Positions 1 to 6,342 of a DNA stretch of 8,227 bases are shown here, one piece after another. The notes beneath the pieces are model-generated. The model saw only the letters and a list, made by a program, of their open reading frames with translations, had not been told where the DNA came from and did not search any database. The stretch is from an uncultured Clostridia bacterium (GTDB lineage: Bacteria; Bacillota; Clostridia; Oscillospirales; Ruminococcaceae). The position numbers were made by a program, and so were the translations under genes. Position 1 is the stretch's first letter. Each line of letters starts with the position of its first letter. The stretch covers positions 1 through 8,227 of the forward strand of contig CAMEYZ010000089.1 in the NCBI GenBank assembly GCA_945947715.1. The letters run 5' to 3'.

Positions 1-886
1 CACCACCTGCTGTCAGGTCAAGCACTCCGCCGCTTATATCCAGCGCCGCCGCGGAGGAAATGCAGTTATCCTCCGAAGAAATGGTTATATTTCCGCCGCC
101 GATAATTATGCTACCCTTGTCAGCGTCCTCAGTATTAGTGGACTTTATTCCGTCATTGCCTGCTGTAACGGATATGCTTCCTCCGTCGATCTCCACCAGG
201 TCCTTTCCGCAGATACCGCTCGATACAGCAGTTACGTTCAGCTCACCGCCTATCACAGCCAGATCGTCCTTTGAAACGATGCCGTGCTTATAATTTCCGT
301 TTACGTTCAGCCTGCCCTCGCCGCTAATGATAAGGTCAGCCTTGGAGAAAATACAACCGTCTGCATTATCTGCATCGGAATATGCTGTGCCGTCCGAAAG
401 GGTGCTTTCCGTGCCCTCCTTCAGGATAATGTACACGTTTTTCGCCGCTGTGACAAGCAGTGCAGGACCGTCCGGGCATGTGATATCTGCACCGTCAAGG
501 ATAAGCTTGACATTTTCCTCCTCGCTGCAGTTCACGACGATGCTTCCGTCGGAGGACTTTCCGGTGATCACATACTCACCTCCTGCAGATATGGTGACTG
601 TACCGTCAGCATAAGCCGCTCCCTGTCCGTCAATGACAGCGCCCGTATCGTCAAAGCAGATGTTCACGGTGTTCTGTTCATCATAATCTACTGTCTTTTC
701 GCTGTATTTGGCAAGCTGAACGGCTGCTGACTCAAGGGGTTTTTCAGTTCCTGTTTCCGCAGAGGCTTCCGATACGCCTGAAACGCTTCCCGAAGTATCC
801 GCTGCAGCATTTCCGCAGCCTGTGAGCGCTGCCGCAGATAATACCATTGCAGCGCTTATAACAGCAAATCTGTTTATCGAGTTCAT
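1..886 (-). CDS. Carbohydrate-binding (DUF4353-type) lipoprotein, C-terminus outside window
   Basis: The frame is open from an ATG at 886 to the left edge, giving 295 visible residues without a stop. The N-terminus is a lipoprotein signal: a short MNSINR head, a hydrophobic Ala/Val/Leu core and the lipobox L21-T-G-C24, so the mature protein should be lipid-anchored outside the membrane through Cys24. A low-complexity Ser/Ala/Glu linker follows to about residue 45. The rest consists of short repeating strands with Gly-Gly turns and VTA steps (for example IGGELNVTA, IDGGSISVTA, ISGGVLDLTA), as expected for a right-handed beta-helix of the DUF4353 carbohydrate-binding family. An AGGAAAGGA ribosome site precedes the ATG. 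It is the third gene of the operon, 32 bases after the DUF4956 stop. The family is known near CotH-type and VTC genes. The ligand is unknown and polysaccharide binding is a family inference. A longer protein with further domains beyond the edge is likely. Confidence 0.82.
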   Translation of the reverse strand, partial: MNSINRFAVISAAMVLSAAALTGCGNAAADTSGSVSGVSEASAETGTEKPLESAAVQLAKYSEKTVDYDEQNTVNICFDDTGAVIDGQGAAYADGTVTISAGGEYVITGKSSDGSIVVNCSEEENVKLILDGADITCPDGPALLVTAAKNVYIILKEGTESTLSDGTAYSDADNADGCIFSKADLIISGEGRLNVNGNYKHGIVSKDDLAVIGGELNVTAVSSGICGKDLVEIDGGSISVTAGNDGIKSTNTEDADKGSIIIGGGNITISSEDNCISSAAALDISGGVLDLTAGG

Positions 887-918
887 AATATCATCCTTTC
901 CTGCAGTATCCGCAGACC

Positions 919-1590
919 TCAGAAAAGCGTCTGTTCATCGGTAACGCTTATCTGAGAGCACATTATCTCAAGATTTCCGTTTCTGCATCTCAGCTCGTCA
1001 ATGAGCTTTTTCTCATTGGACGGGTCGGTTATCTCTATATGGTATTTCAGTTTGAAAAGGCTTCCCATGTTGGTAGTCTTGACCTGAACCAGCTCCCATT
1101 TCTTTGTATATTTTTCGAATATATCCTTGAATACACCGTCATATTCAAGATTTTCGGGGATAGTGATATGAAGCTCCTTTTCCTTCGGTTTATTCTTTCC
1201 GATAGGAAGTATCGTATAGAGCAGCTTAAGAAGGCAGACAACTGCCGCAAGCCCCGCAGCTATCCAGATGTGACCTGTTCCGCAGGCAAGACCTACTGCC
1301 ATTGCAAGGAAAACTCCGCAGATATCAATTGCGCTGCCCTGTGCCGAACGGAACCTTACAAGTCCGAAGGCACCCATGACTGCAATACCCGTTCCCACGT
1401 TGCCATTGACCAGCATGATTATCACCTGAACGATAAGGGGCAGCAGAGCCACTGTTATCATGTAGCTTCCAGACCTGCGGGACTTGTATCCGAATGCGGC
1501 AGCGATCATCGCTCCCAGCACAATTGAAGCCACTGCGCAGAGGATTATCTCACCTGAAGAAAAATTTGTTGTAAGCGTCTGATTAAGCAT
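919..1590 (-). CDS. DUF4956 multi-pass membrane protein
   Basis: A 223-residue protein. Residues about 13-128 form four or five hydrophobic segments (roughly 13-34, 43-62, 64-78, 88-105 and 107-127). Between the middle segments lies the family signature GAFGLVRFRSAQGSAIDI (residues 73-90), with charged RFR and Asp89 next to the membrane. Residues about 137-223 form a soluble, probably cytosolic, alpha/beta domain rich in Lys and Glu. The ATG at 1590 is inside the last codons of the upstream VTC gene (8-base overlap), and GAAAGGA lies 9 bases upstream, so the two are probably translationally coupled. DUF4956 has no proven reaction. Its steady pairing with VTC-domain proteins suggests, by inference, that it is the membrane partner or translocation channel for the VTC product, playing the part that the membrane domains of the yeast VTC complex play. 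The family call is firm; the role is not. Confidence 0.87.
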   Translation of the reverse strand: MLNQTLTTNFSSGEIILCAVASIVLGAMIAAAFGYKSRRSGSYMITVALLPLIVQVIIMLVNGNVGTGIAVMGAFGLVRFRSAQGSAIDICGVFLAMAVGLACGTGHIWIAAGLAAVVCLLKLLYTILPIGKNKPKEKELHITIPENLEYDGVFKDIFEKYTKKWELVQVKTTNMGSLFKLKYHIEITDPSNEKKLIDELRCRNGNLEIMCSQISVTDEQTLF

Positions 1591-2320
1591 AGCAGTTCGT
1601 CCTTTCGGGGTTATTGTATTTTATATATTCTCTTTCGTAAGCTGAACCGTACTTTGAAAAGCTTCCGGGAAAAATATCCAGCTCCGTCAGAATATGTGCA
1701 AACCATACAGGCATTGCGTCGGGAATTTTCAGCTCCATGATATGCTCGCCTTCATTTAGGAGCTTTTTTCCATACACTCCGCTGCGCAGGTCGATGTCCT
1801 CGGTGCGGTATGTGATGTTCTGGTCAAAGGTCAGCCTGAAATCGGGCTCATCTGCACAGTAGTAAGCCTTTCTGTCATAGCTGAGAAACATTGCCGGCTC
1901 AATATCGCCGTAAAAATCGAGGAAATATTTAATTTCACGCTCTATCTGGGAGTTTTCGTCGGGAGTGACCATACCGTCAATAAAATCCATTGCACGTGGG
2001 ACGGTCATATCTGTCCTGCGCTTGTAGACCACTCCCTTATACTTCTTTTTCAGTTCAAGAAACACCTTTGAAGAATCATCGGGAACGCCGTAGCTCCTTA
2101 AACGAAGCTTTTCCTTATATATGGGCTTTTCAAGGGAGCTTCTCACAAGGAGTCTGTCGGGAGTGTCATAATATATGTTGCATATAGTGCTCTGAAAATA
2201 TCTGTCCTTTAAGAAATACTTTTCGAGGGATGCGCATATTCCACGGTATTTTTCCTCGTCGAGGATATACTTTCTTTCAACGCGCTTGAAAACATTCTGA
2301 TAAGCATTCATAAGAGCCAT
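1583..2320 (-). CDS. VTC-domain protein (polyphosphate polymerase fold)
   Basis: A 245-residue soluble protein made almost entirely of one VTC domain, a member of the CYTH/triphosphate-tunnel group. In yeast Vtc4 this fold makes polyphosphate from ATP inside a basic tunnel. The expected tunnel residues can be followed in order: R13-x-E15-R-K17-Y, YYDT (50-53), KLRLR (71-75), E89-L-K91, R150 in SYDRKAY, R162 in FRLTFD, E196-L-K198, and K223 in FSKYG. No signal peptide or membrane segment is seen, so it should act on the cytosolic face, probably with the overlapping DUF4956 protein. The start is uncertain. GAAAGG lies only 2 bases before the ATG at 2320 but 11 bases before an in-frame ATG at 2311 (Met4). 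The enzyme activity is inferred from the family; some bacterial relatives may use other substrates. Confidence 0.87.
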   Translation of the reverse strand: MALMNAYQNVFKRVERKYILDEEKYRGICASLEKYFLKDRYFQSTICNIYYDTPDRLLVRSSLEKPIYKEKLRLRSYGVPDDSSKVFLELKKKYKGVVYKRRTDMTVPRAMDFIDGMVTPDENSQIEREIKYFLDFYGDIEPAMFLSYDRKAYYCADEPDFRLTFDQNITYRTEDIDLRSGVYGKKLLNEGEHIMELKIPDAMPVWFAHILTELDIFPGSFSKYGSAYEREYIKYNNPERTNCYA

Positions 2321-2376
2321 AGCCTTTCATTAGTATTTTTACAAAATCATTACGCGGATTTGATTTTCTGTTTATA

Positions 2377-2382
2377 ATTATA
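2377..2382 (-). promoter_or_regulatory. Possible -10 element for the VTC operon
   Basis: On the minus strand TATAAT occurs here, 57 bases before the VTC start, within a 12-base perfect palindrome TTATAATTATAA at 2372-2383. No convincing -35 hexamer lies 16-18 bases upstream, so this is a weak call. The palindrome also gives TATAAT on the plus strand, and AT-richness alone could explain it. Confidence 0.25.
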
Positions 2383-2457
2383 ATAGCTTCAACTTAAATT
2401 TATCTTAAAACAAAGGGGTCTATTTTGAAAATGGTGTGAAATTCAAATGAAATAGTA

Positions 2458-2486
2458 TTGCAAATCCGGCGAAAGTATGATATAAT
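2458..2486 (+). promoter_or_regulatory. Sigma-A-type promoter of the clpS-clpA-antiporter operon
   Basis: TTGCAA (2458-2463) and TATAAT (2481-2486) are separated by 17 bases, and TGA directly before the -10 gives an extended -10. Transcription would start near 2493, leaving a leader of about 120 nt before clpS. An AT-rich dyad TTTGAA / TTCAAA (2424-2429 and 2442-2447) lies just upstream and could be an operator. No CIRCE or clear CtsR box is seen, so classical heat-shock control is not supported. Confidence 0.7.
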
Positions 2487-2492
2487 GAAAAA

Positions 2493-2616
2493 AGTCGGTA
2501 TTGACCGCTCTGTCGGGATATACACATTGGCTTGACAAGCTGCCAGCCGCATATCTGCGCGCTTTTGTCGGGATTATTACTTTGCATTGTGAATTTACAT
2601 ACAAAAGGATGATTTT
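2493..2616 (+). promoter_or_regulatory. Leader of the clpS transcript, with a 9-base direct repeat
   Basis: The segment between the predicted start site and clpS holds no convincing small ORF. It contains a direct repeat TGTCGGGAT at 2511-2519 and 2566-2574, set in similar surroundings (GCTC-TGTCGGGAT-ATAC and GCTTT-TGTCGGGAT-TATTAC), and a possible small hairpin CGGT-ATTG-ACCG at the start. A TGGC / GCCA pairing (2528-2531 with 2542-2545) and GATAT / ATATC (2517-2521 with 2551-2555) could build a second stem between the repeats. AAAGGA about 7 bases before the clpS ATG is the ribosome site. It matches no riboswitch class I recognise. A regulatory role is inferred only from length and structure. 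Confidence 0.3.
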
Positions 2617-2928
2617 ATGGAACAGACCCTTATAGATAAGAAAACCTTATCAGAGATAAAAACAGGCGGCTCACGCTGGGTTGTCATTATTTATAACGAC
2701 GATATCACTCCTGTCGATTTTGTGTATTATGTGCTGAACTCGGTTTTCGGCAAGGACGAGAACGAGGCAGGTGAAATAATCAAATGCGCCGAATCCGACG
2801 GTTCTGCTGCCGTAAAATATTACAGCGACCCGTCAATGGCACAGGTTGCTGTCGCTCTGACCGAAGACCTGAAAAAGAAATACAAGCAACAGGAATTTAA
2901 GCTCAGAGTTTTTGAGATCACAGAATAA
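2617..2928 (+). CDS. clpS: ClpS-family Clp protease adaptor (atypical pocket)
   Basis: A 103-residue protein matching the ClpS core without gaps. ClpS binds proteins carrying destabilising N-terminal residues and hands them to the N-domain of ClpA for unfolding and degradation by ClpP. Visible family features are YNDD (26-29), the following TP-x-x-FV stretch (31-36), the YVL helix, and the closing strand before the C-terminus. Counting from the conserved Asn (E. coli Asn34, here Asn27), E. coli His66, which contacts the substrate alpha-amino group, corresponds to Glu59 (KCAESDG). E. coli Met40 corresponds to Val33. The usual CGV-type strand after the helix is also changed (AAVKYY). The N-terminal tail (about 20 residues) has normal length. 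It sits 11 bases before clpA with a good AAAGGA site. The family call is firm; N-degron binding in the classical manner is doubtful, and the substrate set may differ. Confidence 0.85.
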   Translation: MEQTLIDKKTLSEIKTGGSRWVVIIYNDDITPVDFVYYVLNSVFGKDENEAGEIIKCAESDGSAAVKYYSDPSMAQVAVALTEDLKKKYKQQEFKLRVFEITE

Positions 2929-2939
2929 GAGGAAATGTT

Positions 2940-4016
2940 ATGAGCAAAATAATTGAAGATACAAAGAAAATTATGAAGAGTCGGGGCGAAAAGGTACTTA
3001 GTCTTTTCAATATTTTTGAGACCTGTCTCTGCGACTCCTCCTTTAAGACCAAAATACAGAAAAATTTCGGAAAAGACGCCTATAAAAGACTTTCTGAGGT
3101 GTTCAGAAAATATTCCGAGGAGGCTCAGCAGGAGCTTCCGCCAGTATTCCTTAACAATAACAATGCGGATTTTTTCGTAAGTCCTCTGACAAAGGGAGTC
3201 CTCGAAAAGATAAAAGCTGATTTTCCCGACCCTGACGCTGAGCTTACCGCTGCAGCAATCTGCGTTTCAAAGCTGGTGAGTCGTCCTATCTCAGAGGCTC
3301 TCGGAGATTCTGCTGACGATTTCCTCGCCTTCATGGCAAGCATTATCGTTCAGTATTCCGAAAATAAGGAGAAATTCTCCTCGTCATACTGCCGCTCCAT
3401 GATGGAGGAAGCCGCAACCAGCGATATCCCATTTATAGGCCGTGATGATATCATCGAACGCACTATCCAGATACTTAACCGCAAGCTCAAGCACAACGTT
3501 ATCCACATCGGAGAGCCCGGCGTGGGCAAGACCTCCTGCACAACAGGTCTTGCAAGAAAAATACTCTCAGGAGATGTTCCAGAGCGCCTGAAGTCTGCGG
3601 AGATTTACACCCTCGATGTGGCGGGAATGATGGCCGGCACAAAATACCGCGGCGAAATGGAGGAAAAGCTCAAAAACACTCTCGATATCCTTGAACGTCA
3701 GGAAAACGTCATCATCTATATCGACGAGATACACAACATCGTGGGCGCAGGCTCCACAAACGAATCCTCGCTGGACGTGGCAAGCATTTTAAAGCCCTAT
3801 CTTGCAAGAGATTCTATCCGAATAATCGGTTCCTCCACCCTTGACGATTATCGTAAATACATCGAAAAGGACAAGGCGCTCAGCCGCCGCTTCCAGACTA
3901 TAACCGTAAACGAGCCCACTGAGGAGGAAGCTCTGAAAATGCTTATGGGAATAAAAAATCCTTTGAGAATTATCATAAGCTCAATATTTCAAAGGACGCT
4001 GTCACCGCTGCTGTGA
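2940..4016 (+). CDS. clpA: ClpA-type AAA+ unfoldase, N-terminal half (N-domain and D1), frame-shifted
   Basis: This frame codes for the first half of a ClpA-type unfoldase. Residues 1-145 form a divergent Clp N-domain (recognisable mainly in SPLTKGVLEK, 81-90), the expected docking site for ClpS. D1 then shows FIGRDD (165-170), Walker A GEPGVGKT (191-198), the pore loop AGTKYRGEME (232-241), Walker B IYIDE (259-263), the sensor-1 region GSST (297-300), and Arg316/Arg317 in LSRRFQ. True ClpA sequence ends at GIK (337-339). The last 19 residues are out-of-frame read-through to a TGA at 4014. One more A in the A6 run at 3953-3958 would continue into KSFENYHKLNISKD and join the next frame as a 736-residue protein, close to the 758 residues of E. 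coli ClpA. GAGGAAATGTT precedes the ATG. There is no coiled-coil middle domain, so ClpA fits better than ClpB or ClpC. Confidence 0.85.
   Translation: MSKIIEDTKKIMKSRGEKVLSLFNIFETCLCDSSFKTKIQKNFGKDAYKRLSEVFRKYSEEAQQELPPVFLNNNNADFFVSPLTKGVLEKIKADFPDPDAELTAAAICVSKLVSRPISEALGDSADDFLAFMASIIVQYSENKEKFSSSYCRSMMEEAATSDIPFIGRDDIIERTIQILNRKLKHNVIHIGEPGVGKTSCTTGLARKILSGDVPERLKSAEIYTLDVAGMMAGTKYRGEMEEKLKNTLDILERQENVIIYIDEIHNIVGAGSTNESSLDVASILKPYLARDSIRIIGSSTLDDYRKYIEKDKALSRRFQTITVNEPTEEEALKMLMGIKNPLRIIISSIFQRTLSPLL
3953..3995 (+). other. Frameshift point in clpA: A6 run, heptamer and inverted repeat
   Basis: The frame breaks at six A residues (3953-3958). With the next T they form A_AAA_AAT in the zero frame, a known type of -1 slippery heptamer. 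CCTTTGA (3960-3966) and TCAAAGG (3989-3995) form a perfect 7-base inverted repeat immediately after it, with a 22-nt loop; a competing TTGAG / CTCAA pairing starts at 3963. Points against programming: the gap between heptamer and stem is zero rather than about 5-8 bases, and the purine-rich GAGGAGG (3921-3927) is about 25 bases upstream, further than in dnaX. A one-base loss or a homopolymer sequencing error explains the break more simply. Confidence 0.75.
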
Positions 4017-5149
4017 CCCTTTCTGCAAAGCATATCCGCGACAGATTTCTCCCCGACAAGGCCATAGACCTCCTTGATGAGGCAGCTTCAAAGGCTTCTC
4101 TTGCAGGAAAGGAATACATATCCGCTGAGGATATATTTGATTCAGTCAGCAGCATCTGCCGTATCCCGTCGGAAAATCTTCACGAGACCGACGTTGACAG
4201 GCTGGCAAGGCTATATCCCGCACTTTGCGAAAATGTGTTCGGACAGAAAAGCGCTGCTAAGATACTCAACCGCTGCATATTGACCTCCCGCTCGGGACTC
4301 TCGGAAGAGGGCAAGCCTGTAGCAAGCCTCCTTTTCGTAGGACCTACCGGCGTGGGCAAAACTGAAATGGCACGCACTCTTGCGAAAACACTGGATATCC
4401 CACTGATAAAATACGATATGTCCGAGTATTCGGACAAGACCTCTGTAAACAAGCTGATAGGCTCTTCGGCAGGCTATGTGGGCTACGATGAGGGCGGCAG
4501 ACTTGTAAAGGATATCCGTGAAAATCCCTACTCTGTGCTTCTGCTGGACGAGATAGAAAAAGCTGACCCCGATGTGTTCAATACACTGCTCCAGATAATG
4601 GACGACGCTGTTCTCACCGACAGCAAGGGCGCAAAGGCGGATTTCCGCAACGTGATAATCATTATGACCTCCAACTGCGGCGCAGCAGACGTGAAAAATT
4701 CCATAGGCTTTACCGAACAGGATAATAATCTGAACACAAGCGGCATCGACGAGGCTGTGAAGCGCACCTTCTCGCCCGAATTCAGGAACCGTCTGACTGC
4801 AGTTATCAAATTCAATTCAATGGATACCGAAATGGCACAGCTTATCGCCGAAAAGCAGCTGAAAAAGCTCACCGAAATGCTGAAAGCCAAAAGAGTCAAG
4901 CTCTCCTGCAGCACGGACGTTATCCCCGAGATACTGTCAAAGTGCAGCGGCTTTGAATTTGGTGGACGTGAGATAATCCGTGTTTGCGAGGATATCAAAT
5001 CGCTGTTCGTGGAGGAGCTGCTCTTCGGAGGTCTTAAGGACGGAGGCTCGGCAAAGCTTGTGGTCAAAAATGGCGAATTTTCTGTCACTGTGCGAAAGAA
5101 GCCCGTAAGAAAGCCAAAGGAAGAAGCTCCTATGACTACTGCTGAATAA
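4013..5149 (+). CDS. clpA: ClpA-type AAA+ unfoldase, C-terminal half (end of D1 and D2), frame-shifted
   Basis: This frame carries the rest of the unfoldase. The GTG at 4013 overlaps the TGA of the other frame (GTGA) but lies inside the D1 small subdomain, and homology runs upstream of it (YHKLNISKD from about 3971), so it is not a natural gene start. Numbered from that GTG: the D1 sensor-2 region RFLPDKAIDLLDEA (11-24), D2 Walker A GPTGVGKT (110-117), pore loop GYVGYDEGG (154-162), Walker B LLLDE (176-180), sensor-1 Asn221 in MTSN, the ClpP-docking loop IGF (231-233), Arg258 and Arg260 in FRNR, and sensor-2 Arg319 in FGGRE. The IGF loop and the absence of a middle domain indicate a ClpP-linked unfoldase. 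All D2 motifs are intact, arguing that the break is recent, artefactual or bypassed. The tail is basic and Pro/Glu-rich. The frame ends 17 bases before the antiporter start. Confidence 0.83.
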   Translation: MTLSAKHIRDRFLPDKAIDLLDEAASKASLAGKEYISAEDIFDSVSSICRIPSENLHETDVDRLARLYPALCENVFGQKSAAKILNRCILTSRSGLSEEGKPVASLLFVGPTGVGKTEMARTLAKTLDIPLIKYDMSEYSDKTSVNKLIGSSAGYVGYDEGGRLVKDIRENPYSVLLLDEIEKADPDVFNTLLQIMDDAVLTDSKGAKADFRNVIIIMTSNCGAADVKNSIGFTEQDNNLNTSGIDEAVKRTFSPEFRNRLTAVIKFNSMDTEMAQLIAEKQLKKLTEMLKAKRVKLSCSTDVIPEILSKCSGFEFGGREIIRVCEDIKSLFVEELLFGGLKDGGSAKLVVKNGEFSVTVRKKPVRKPKEEAPMTTAE

Positions 5150-5154
5150 GCATG

Positions 5155-5160
5155 AAAGGA
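5155..5160 (+). promoter_or_regulatory. Ribosome binding site that decides the antiporter start
   Basis: AAAGGA stands 6 bases before the ATG at 5167. An in-frame ATG at 5152 would put this site inside the coding sequence and has no good site of its own, so 5167 is the better start. Confidence 0.7.
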
Positions 5161-5166
5161 AATCAT

Positions 5167-6186
5167 ATGAATATCAAACATATAATTTATGGTGCTCTGC
5201 TGGCGGCAGCAGTTCTTGTCAGCTATGTGTTCGCTCTTCCGACCTCTGTTATCATAAGCATTATCATGCTCGTTGCAGGATTTTTCCTGCTGATAAAGGG
5301 CGCTGACTATTTTGTGGACGGAAGCTCTTCCCTTGCCAAAAAGCTGAAAATACCCTCCCTCATTGTGGGGCTTACAATAGTTGCTCTGGGAACAAGTGCT
5401 CCCGAACTGGCAGTAAGCATTTCCGCGGCAGCGTCCGGCTCAAATTCCCTTGCAGTCAGCAACGTGGTGGGCTCAAATATGTTCAATATTATGATCGTAC
5501 TTGGACTCTGCTCCGCGATAAAGCCTATAACCACCAACGACAGCGTGGCAAAGCGTGATTATCCCATATCAGCTGCAGCGCTTATCTTATTCGTTCTTTT
5601 TGCGCTGAATGGCGTCCTTGGCAGAATAGAAGCTGCTGTGCTTATCGCAGCACTTATCGTTTATATCATCTTTTCGGTAAAGCTCGCACAGAAGGAAAAA
5701 ACTGACTGTAAAGAGGAAAATTGCACCGATTTCTCCCCGCTGCGCTGTACTCTGTACATTTTTGGTGGAATCGCTGGGATAGTCCTCGGAGGAAATCTTG
5801 TAGTAGACCATGCGAAGTACATCGCCACACAGGCTGGCATGAGCGAAACTCTGGCAGGACTTACTATCTGCGCCGTTGGAACAAGTCTTCCTGAGCTGGT
5901 GACCTCAGTCACGGCCGCAAGAAAGGGCGAGAATGATATGGCAGTCGGAAACGTGGTAGGCTCCAATATCTTCAATGTTCTGGCGATACTCGGCGTTTCG
6001 GGCGTAATTACTCCAATTATGATAGAATCGTCGGCAATAACCGACTGCATCATACTCGCTGTAGTGACCATTGTTTCCTACATCTGGTATATGACGGGAA
6101 AGAAAATGTCCCGTGCAGAGGGCATAACGCTGGTTTCCCTTTATGTCGTTTATATGGCGTATATCATCATGAGAAATTACATGTGA
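5167..6186 (+). CDS. Calcium/sodium antiporter, YrbG-type CaCA family
   Basis: A 339-residue integral membrane protein of the Ca2+/cation antiporter superfamily, which moves Ca2+ against Na+ or H+ across the cytoplasmic membrane. The two inverted alpha-repeats are clear: GTSAPE (75-80) with SNVVGSNMFN (98-107), and GTSLPE (238-243) with GNVVGSNIFN (261-270). Glu80 and Glu243 are the expected ion-binding acids. About ten hydrophobic segments are present. A short charged loop (about 173-190, KLAQKEKTDCKEEN) separates the halves, much shorter than the regulatory loop of animal NCX proteins. The length agrees with bacterial YrbG-like members (about 320-340). It follows clpA by 17 bases and precedes the terminator, so it is the last gene of the clp transcript. 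The ions actually carried cannot be read from the sequence. Confidence 0.92.
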   Translation: MNIKHIIYGALLAAAVLVSYVFALPTSVIISIIMLVAGFFLLIKGADYFVDGSSSLAKKLKIPSLIVGLTIVALGTSAPELAVSISAAASGSNSLAVSNVVGSNMFNIMIVLGLCSAIKPITTNDSVAKRDYPISAAALILFVLFALNGVLGRIEAAVLIAALIVYIIFSVKLAQKEKTDCKEENCTDFSPLRCTLYIFGGIAGIVLGGNLVVDHAKYIATQAGMSETLAGLTICAVGTSLPELVTSVTAARKGENDMAVGNVVGSNIFNVLAILGVSGVITPIMIESSAITDCIILAVVTIVSYIWYMTGKKMSRAEGITLVSLYVVYMAYIIMRNYM

Positions 6187-6196
6187 CCACACATGA

Positions 6197-6240
6197 AAAA
6201 GCTCCGTCTCCCAAGTATCGGAAGACGGAGCTTTTATTTT
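6197..6240 (+). terminator. Intrinsic terminator after the antiporter gene
   Basis: A perfect 13-base stem (AAAAGCTCCGTCT at 6197-6209 with its complement at 6223-6235) encloses a 13-nt loop and is followed by a T-rich tail. Because the 5' arm begins with an A run, the reverse strand also ends in T's, so it can act in both directions between the convergent genes. A small CATGTG / CACATG hairpin (6180-6185 and 6190-6195) overlaps the antiporter stop codon just before it. Confidence 0.88.
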
Positions 6241-6342
6241 ATACTAATCCTCGATTAAAAAGTGTACAAAAAATCAAGCAAAATCTTAGCCTTATGGATT
6301 TTGCACAGATTTTTTGTCTACTCCTTTATCGGGGATTAGTAT
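6241..6342. repeat. 102-bp imperfect palindrome, MITE-like
   Basis: The two arms (6241-6290 and 6293-6342) are reverse complements over nearly their whole length with a few mismatches and one gap. The outer 10 bases ATACTAATCC / GGATTAGTAT are perfect. Inner blocks CGAT, ACAAAAAATC and GCAAAATC also pair. The core CTAATCC...GGATTAG is flanked by TA on both sides, as left by Tc1/IS630-type insertion. The right end touches the TAA stop of the DUF624 gene (6344-6342). It has no coding capacity. It could be a miniature inverted-repeat element or a structured bidirectional 3' end; it lacks the T run of a normal terminator. The palindrome is certain; its nature is inference. Confidence 0.7.

Noticed and set aside
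284..730. Plus-strand open frame of 148 codons and neighbouring frames over 60-614
   Set aside because: They lie opposite the lipoprotein gene, which has a lipobox, repeats of a known fold and a good ribosome site. The plus-strand translations show no recognisable family.
1039..1527. Plus-strand open frame of 162 codons
   Set aside because: It is antisense to the DUF4956 gene. Its product is Cys/His-rich and without domain character, as expected of a mirror frame.
2321..2616. Heat-shock control of clpS by CIRCE or CtsR
   Set aside because: Neither the TTAGCACTC-N9-GAGTGCTAA dyad nor a tandem GGTCAAA box was found.
4013..4016. GTGA overlap read as two separate, translationally coupled genes
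   Set aside because: The GTG falls inside the D1 small subdomain, homology continues upstream of it in the second frame, and AAAGGA is about 16 bases away, too far for a good start. A single broken or frameshifted gene fits better.
4528..5181. Minus-strand open frame of 217 codons
   Set aside because: It is antisense to the ClpA D2 domain. The Ser/Leu/Phe-rich translation is typical of a reverse-strand shadow.
5661..6071. Minus-strand frame of 136 codons opposite the antiporter
   Set aside because: The plus strand encodes the second alpha-repeat with full motifs, and the minus frame has no ribosome site or family match.
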